Under the pieces are notes generated by a model, which was given only the letters and a program-made list of their open reading frames with translations, was not told the DNA's origin and did no database searches. A stretch of 34,241 bases of DNA from an uncultured Trueperaceae bacterium. Lineage in GTDB: Bacteria; Deinococcota; Deinococci; Deinococcales; Trueperaceae. The stretch covers positions 1-34,241 of the forward strand of contig CAJXNS010000016.1 in assembly GCA_913057165.1 (NCBI GenBank), in the 5' to 3' direction. The translations under genes and the position numbers were made by a program. This document shows positions 31,034 through 34,241 of the stretch, piece by piece. How positions within the stretch are numbered: the stretch's first letter is position 1; each line of letters opens with the position of its first letter.

Positions 31034-32547
31034 GCGTTGGTCACCCGCAGCACCTCTTCGAAGGTCGTCACGCCACGCCAGGCTTTTTCGACGGCGTCTT
31101 GGCGAAGATTAAGCGCCCCTGCGGTTTGGGCGAGGTCTTGAATGGCTTCACCGTTGGCGCCGTGCAAGATGGCGTCGCGCAACGCAGCGTCGACCGTGAT
31201 CAGTTCATGAATGGCGGTTCGCCCCCGGTACCCCGATCCGCCGCAATGCTCACAGCCTGCCCCCTCGCTTGGCGTGGCGCCTTCCGGCATCGTGCCAGCC
31301 GCCAGGCCGAGCGCGTCTAGCGCTTCGGGTTTGGGGCTTACGGGCTGGCTGCAGCGTTCGCAAACGCGGCGGACAAGACGCTGGGCGACGACGGCGATCA
31401 ACGACGCACTGACGTTGAAACGTTCAACGCCCATCTGGTTGATACGCGTAATGGCGCCGGCAGCATCGTTGGTATGCAGCGTGGCAAGAACAAGGTGGCC
31501 CGTTAACGCGGCTTCGGTCGCAATTTGCGCGGTCTCACTATCGCGAATCTCGCCGACGAGAATGACGTCAGGATCCTGCCGCAAAAACGCCCGAAGGGCG
31601 CTTGGAAAGGTCACGCCGGCGCGGGGGTTGACTTGCACTTGGTTGAGTCCCGGCAGCTTGTACTCAACGGGATCTTCAACCGTCACCACGTTGGTTTCTT
31701 CACGGTTCACCTGCTGCAGGGCGCTAAACAGCGTGAAGCTTTTCCCGGACCCTGTCGGCCCCGTCACCAGCACCAACCCGTACGGCCGGTGGATGGCATC
31801 CTCAAAACGCTTAAGGTTGGCGCTTGAAAAGCCGAGCTTTGCGAGGGTGGGGATGGCGTCCGATCCCTTGAGGAGTCGCATGACCACCTTTTCGCCGTAA
31901 ACCGTCGGGACGGTACTGACGCGAATATCGCTTGCGCTACTGCGTTGACCAGCTTGAATGCGGCCGTCTTGTGGCGACCGGCGTTGGGCAATATCAAGCG
32001 AAGCCAAGATTTTGATGCGCGCCACCATGGCACGATGGAGATTGCTTGGGACGGTCTGCACCAACGAGAGCAGCCCATCCACGCGAAAACGAATGGCGGT
32101 TCGACCCTCTTGCGGTTCGATGTGCACGTCGCTGGCTTCTCGGACGATGGCGTCCTCGATGATGCGGGAGACAAGTTTGACAATGGCGGTGTCTTCGGCG
32201 GTCAGGTCATCCTCTTGCTCGTCACCAGCCTCAAGCCCATGGTCGGACGCGGCAGCGTCACTGAGTGCATCCAGCGCTTCGCTCGGATCGACCAGGTACG
32301 CACGGTGGTGGCGCCGCAGCGCATTTTCTGAGGCGTGCACGTAAGACACCGTCGCTTGGCTGTGCAGACGAACACGGTCGATTTCTTCAAGGTTGGTCCC
32401 CGGCGGCATGGCCACATGAAGGTGGCCGTCCTGAAACGCGATGGGGGTGATCAACGTCTCGCGGATGAACTCAGCCGGGAGGCGCTCCATGGCGGTCGGA
32501 TCGGCTTCCTCCAAACCGACCATGTGGGTTTGTTTTTTCACTTTCAT
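31030..32547 (-). CDS. gspE: Type II secretion/type IV pilus assembly ATPase (GspE/PilB family)
   Basis: Cytoplasmic hexameric ATPase (505 aa) that drives pseudopilus or pilus assembly. An N-terminal GspE-N/MshEN-like domain (about 15-90) is followed by the core: SDVHIEPQEGRTAIRFRVDG near 139-158; Walker A GPTGSGKS at 263-270; the Asp box VEDPVEYKLPGLNQVQVN; Walker B VILVGEIRD at 328-336; and the His box GHLVLATLHTNDA. Zinc-binding cysteines are Cys396/Cys399 and Cys432/Cys435. The start is MKVKKQTH at 32547 because TACAAT lies 7 nt upstream; upstream in-frame codons lie inside that promoter. Secretion versus pilus role is not decided by the sequence. Confidence 0.93.
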   Translation of the reverse strand: MKVKKQTHMVGLEEADPTAMERLPAEFIRETLITPIAFQDGHLHVAMPPGTNLEEIDRVRLHSQATVSYVHASENALRRHHRAYLVDPSEALDALSDAAASDHGLEAGDEQEDDLTAEDTAIVKLVSRIIEDAIVREASDVHIEPQEGRTAIRFRVDGLLSLVQTVPSNLHRAMVARIKILASLDIAQRRSPQDGRIQAGQRSSASDIRVSTVPTVYGEKVVMRLLKGSDAIPTLAKLGFSSANLKRFEDAIHRPYGLVLVTGPTGSGKSFTLFSALQQVNREETNVVTVEDPVEYKLPGLNQVQVNPRAGVTFPSALRAFLRQDPDVILVGEIRDSETAQIATEAALTGHLVLATLHTNDAAGAITRINQMGVERFNVSASLIAVVAQRLVRRVCERCSQPVSPKPEALDALGLAAGTMPEGATPSEGAGCEHCGGSGYRGRTAIHELITVDAALRDAILHGANGEAIQDLAQTAGALNLRQDAVEKAWRGVTTFEEVLRVTNA

Positions 32548-32554
32548 CAGGGTT

Positions 32555-32584
32555 ATTGTATACATGCCTATGGTGGTTTCGCAA
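32555..32584 (-). promoter_or_regulatory. Promoter of gspE, overlapping the divergent gspF promoter region
   Basis: On the minus strand: TTGCGA (32584-32579), an 18-bp spacer and TACAAT (32560-32555), 7 nt before the ATG, so leaderless. It overlaps the palindrome TGTATACA (32557-32564), which could also supply a -10 for the divergent gspF gene. Confidence 0.6.
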
Positions 32585-32624
32585 TCCTGCTTGGGCGAAG
32601 CGCGCCACGAACGAGGTCTCAACC

Positions 32625-33704
32625 ATGCTCAAACGCAATCAAACCGACCGCAAGCAACGAGGTGCCGTGACGAACAAGGATCTCGTCTCATTCACCCGGC
32701 ACCTCACGCTCATGCTCGAGTCGGGATTGGACTTACGTTCGGCTCTGCAGGTCAGCGGTGACGTCACCAGCAAAGCCAAACTCGACAAAGCCGTGCGGTC
32801 GGTCGGTCGCGACGTACAAATTGGTATTCCCCTCAGCGAAGCGATCGCCCGGCAACGTCTTTTTGATCGTTTTGTCATCGAAATGCTCCGGGCCGGTGAA
32901 GCCACTGGAGACGTTCTTTCGGTCCTACGCCGGGTGAATGTCTACCTTGAGAAGCGCATCAAAATCCAACAAACCGTCCAAAAGGCGACGGTATACCCCG
33001 TTGTCACGCTGGTGTTCTCGCTGGTGGCCGTCATTGCGATGCTCGCCTTGGTCGTGCCGCAGTTTGTATCGATTGTCGAGGGCCTCGGCGCTGAACTCCC
33101 GCCGCTCACCCAAGCGGTGGTGGCCGTCAGCGAATTTGTGCAGCAGAACGTGTTGGTGCTGATCGGCTTGGTCGCACTGGCGATCGGCGGCATCACACTC
33201 GGTCGCCGTATTCCTTGGGTGCGCACAGCCACCGACCGGGTGTTACTCGGACTACCGGTCGTCGGGCCCGTCGTGAGGGCCAACGCGTTGACACAGTGGA
33301 CGGGCAGCTTGGCGTTCTGTTTGCATGCTGGGCTTGATATTCGCTCCAGCTTGGATGTGTCACGGCGCTTGGTGGGCCTTGCACCGTTCGACCGTGCCTT
33401 GCGTGACGTCCGGCAGCATGTGAGTGATGGAGATTCCCTGGCTGCGGCCGTGGCCCGGCACCCGGACATGTTTCCCAACTTGATTCAAGGCGTGGTCCGT
33501 GTCGGTGAACAAAGCGGTTCGCTTGAAGCACCCCTGCAGAGCGCCGCGTCGTTTTACGAGGATGAGCTCGACACCCTTTCTGCCAGCGTCGGTAGCGCCA
33601 TCGAACCGTTCTTGATGGTGTTCATCGGCGGCATCGTCGGCGTTGTGGTGGTGTCCATGATGCTGCCAATGGCAGCCGCATTACAGGAAGCCGGCGGGTT
33701 CTGA
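32625..33704 (+). CDS. gspF: Type II secretion/type IV pilus inner-membrane platform protein (GspF/PilC family)
   Basis: Polytopic platform protein (359 aa) that contacts the assembly ATPase. It has two related T2SSF domains: about 20-140 (FTRHLTLMLESGLDLRSALQ, then FVIEMLRAGEATGDVLSVLRR) and about 222-345 (FCLHAGLDIRSSLDVSRRL, then LIQGVVRVGEQSGSLEAPLQ). Membrane segments lie near 125-150, 175-195 and 330-355 (FMVFIGGIVGVVVVSMMLPM, last part). It is somewhat shorter than the usual 400 residues, missing mostly the N-terminal lead. ATG at 32625 has GAGG about 9 nt upstream. It is divergent from the ATPase gene and convergent with the secretin gene. Confidence 0.93.
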   Translation: MLKRNQTDRKQRGAVTNKDLVSFTRHLTLMLESGLDLRSALQVSGDVTSKAKLDKAVRSVGRDVQIGIPLSEAIARQRLFDRFVIEMLRAGEATGDVLSVLRRVNVYLEKRIKIQQTVQKATVYPVVTLVFSLVAVIAMLALVVPQFVSIVEGLGAELPPLTQAVVAVSEFVQQNVLVLIGLVALAIGGITLGRRIPWVRTATDRVLLGLPVVGPVVRANALTQWTGSLAFCLHAGLDIRSSLDVSRRLVGLAPFDRALRDVRQHVSDGDSLAAAVARHPDMFPNLIQGVVRVGEQSGSLEAPLQSAASFYEDELDTLSASVGSAIEPFLMVFIGGIVGVVVVSMMLPMAAALQEAGGF

Positions 33705-33734
33705 CGCACCCCGGCCGAAACTGGCCATAAAGGA

Positions 33735-33761
33735 GGGGCCAGCACGACGCGTGCTGGCCCC
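33735..33761. terminator. Bidirectional terminator hairpin between gspF and the secretin gene
   Basis: GGGGCCAGCACG-acg-CGTGCTGGCCCC: a perfect 12-bp stem with a 3-nt loop, centred in the 84-bp gap between two convergent genes. There is no long T-run, as with the hairpin at 12333-12360. Confidence 0.7.
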
Positions 33762-33788
33762 TGTTCATGGGTTGTTCTGCGGTCTTCC

Positions 33789-34241
33789 CTAAGGTCGCTG
33801 AGCCGCGGTTGGAATGGTGGGAGACGCGACGTCCACCTCGAGTGTGATCACAAGGTCGCTTCGCTCACGGCTCAGGCTGTCGTTGCGGAACAGCCCGCCC
33901 AGTAGCGGGATGTCTTTAAGCACCGGAATACCGGTCTCGCTGGTCGCTTCGCCCGACTGCAACAGGCCACCTGCGACGACGACCGAACCGTCAGGCACGC
34001 TCAGGGTGTTCGCGATGCGTTTTTCCGTCAGTCGCAACCCGGTGAGGCCTTCGAGTTCACCGGTGAAATCGGAGAGTGAAATATCAAACTGCAGATTGAC
34101 GTTGCCGTCGCGGGCGATCAAGGGCGTGACTTCAATCAACGTGCCGAAATCCACGGTTGTGGTGCCGGTTTCACCGTCCGCAGAACGCGACAAAATTTGC
34201 ACCGTGCCCCCGCTCGTGAAGGTTGCTGTGGTGTCGTTGGC
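33789..34241 (-). CDS. Secretin (GspD/PilQ family), C-terminal part only
   Basis: Outer-membrane secretin channel; the open frame continues past the right edge, so only the last 150 residues are seen. They match the C-terminal part of the secretin domain: VDFGTLIEVTPLIARDGNVN, VPDGSVVVAGGLL, then GIPVLKDIPLLGGLFR, the family signature near the end, followed by RSDLVITLEVDV. Its presence beside GspE and GspF proteins supports a complete type II secretion or type IV pilus/competence system here. GspD and PilQ cannot be told apart from this fragment. Confidence 0.93.
   Translation of the reverse strand, partial: ANDTTATFTSGGTVQILSRSADGETGTTTVDFGTLIEVTPLIARDGNVNLQFDISLSDFTGELEGLTGLRLTEKRIANTLSVPDGSVVVAGGLLQSGEATSETGIPVLKDIPLLGGLFRNDSLSRERSDLVITLEVDVASPTIPTAAQRP

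Noticed and set aside
1-34241. CRISPR arrays, tRNA/rRNA genes, insertion sequences or prophage
   Set aside because: Reading both strands gave no regularly spaced direct repeats, no tRNA-like cloverleaf, no transposase and no phage genes.

Overview
The window is high-GC bacterial chromosome, densely coding on both strands, with no rRNA, tRNA, CRISPR array or insertion sequence that I can see. The best guess for the source is a member of the Deinococcota (Deinococcus/Thermus/Truepera side). The reasons are a Thermus-type NADP-isocitrate dehydrogenase with a long C-terminal extension, many apparently leaderless genes whose start codon lies 6-7 nt after a TANNNT hexamer, ATP-type PEP carboxykinase, and a DtxR/MntR regulator near a Tro/Mnt-type metal ABC transporter. 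This is inference from gene content; no phylogeny was run.

Layout. 1-2.0 kb (minus): the end of a peptide/solute ABC importer (DppC-like permease, cut by the window edge, and its binding protein). 2.0-9.15 kb (minus): a run in transcription order of a CstB-like persulfide dioxygenase/sulfurtransferase, a rhodanese, a SulP transporter, a beta-carbonic anhydrase, a second SulP transporter and a phosphohexomutase. The first gene has a promoter whose -35/-10 spacer holds a CsoR/CstR-type operator. 9.3-12.3 kb (plus): a secreted fasciclin protein, pckA, and a coupled SDR-fold protein that lacks the catalytic Tyr. 12.4-13.6 kb (minus): a type II sulfide:quinone oxidoreductase, which completes a sulfide oxidation route with the CstB-like enzyme and the rhodanese. 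13.6-13.94 kb: the longest non-coding stretch, with a candidate small RNA and terminator hairpin. 13.94-17.5 kb (plus): gnd, a sugar-1-P nucleotidyltransferase, a GHMP (heptose kinase-like) kinase and a FluC fluoride channel, tightly packed. 17.6-21.3 kb (plus): icd, an MntR-like regulator, a sirtuin and a HAD phosphatase, mostly with their own leaderless promoters. 21.4-25.3 kb (plus): a four-gene metal ABC transporter (binding protein, ATPase, two permeases), with an MntR-like box over its first codons and winged-helix extensions on both permeases. 25.3-28.8 kb: MarC protein (minus), methyltransferase, a lipoprotein of unknown function and a DAO-family oxidase (plus). 28.8-34.2 kb: an unrecognised protein with several HTH motifs, a TPR protein and a GspE/PilB ATPase (minus), a GspF/PilC protein (plus) and the end of a secretin (minus), i.e. 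part of a type II secretion/type IV pilus system.

How it fits together. Three functional themes are visible: sulfide detoxification (SQR makes persulfide, the CstB-like enzyme and rhodanese process it, SulP transporters may move the oxyanion products or bicarbonate); manganese or iron homeostasis (MntR-like regulator plus transporter); and central carbon metabolism (pckA, gnd, icd, phosphohexomutase). The promoters share a grammar, TG-n-TAgCcT or TANNNT, often set 6-7 nt before the start codon.
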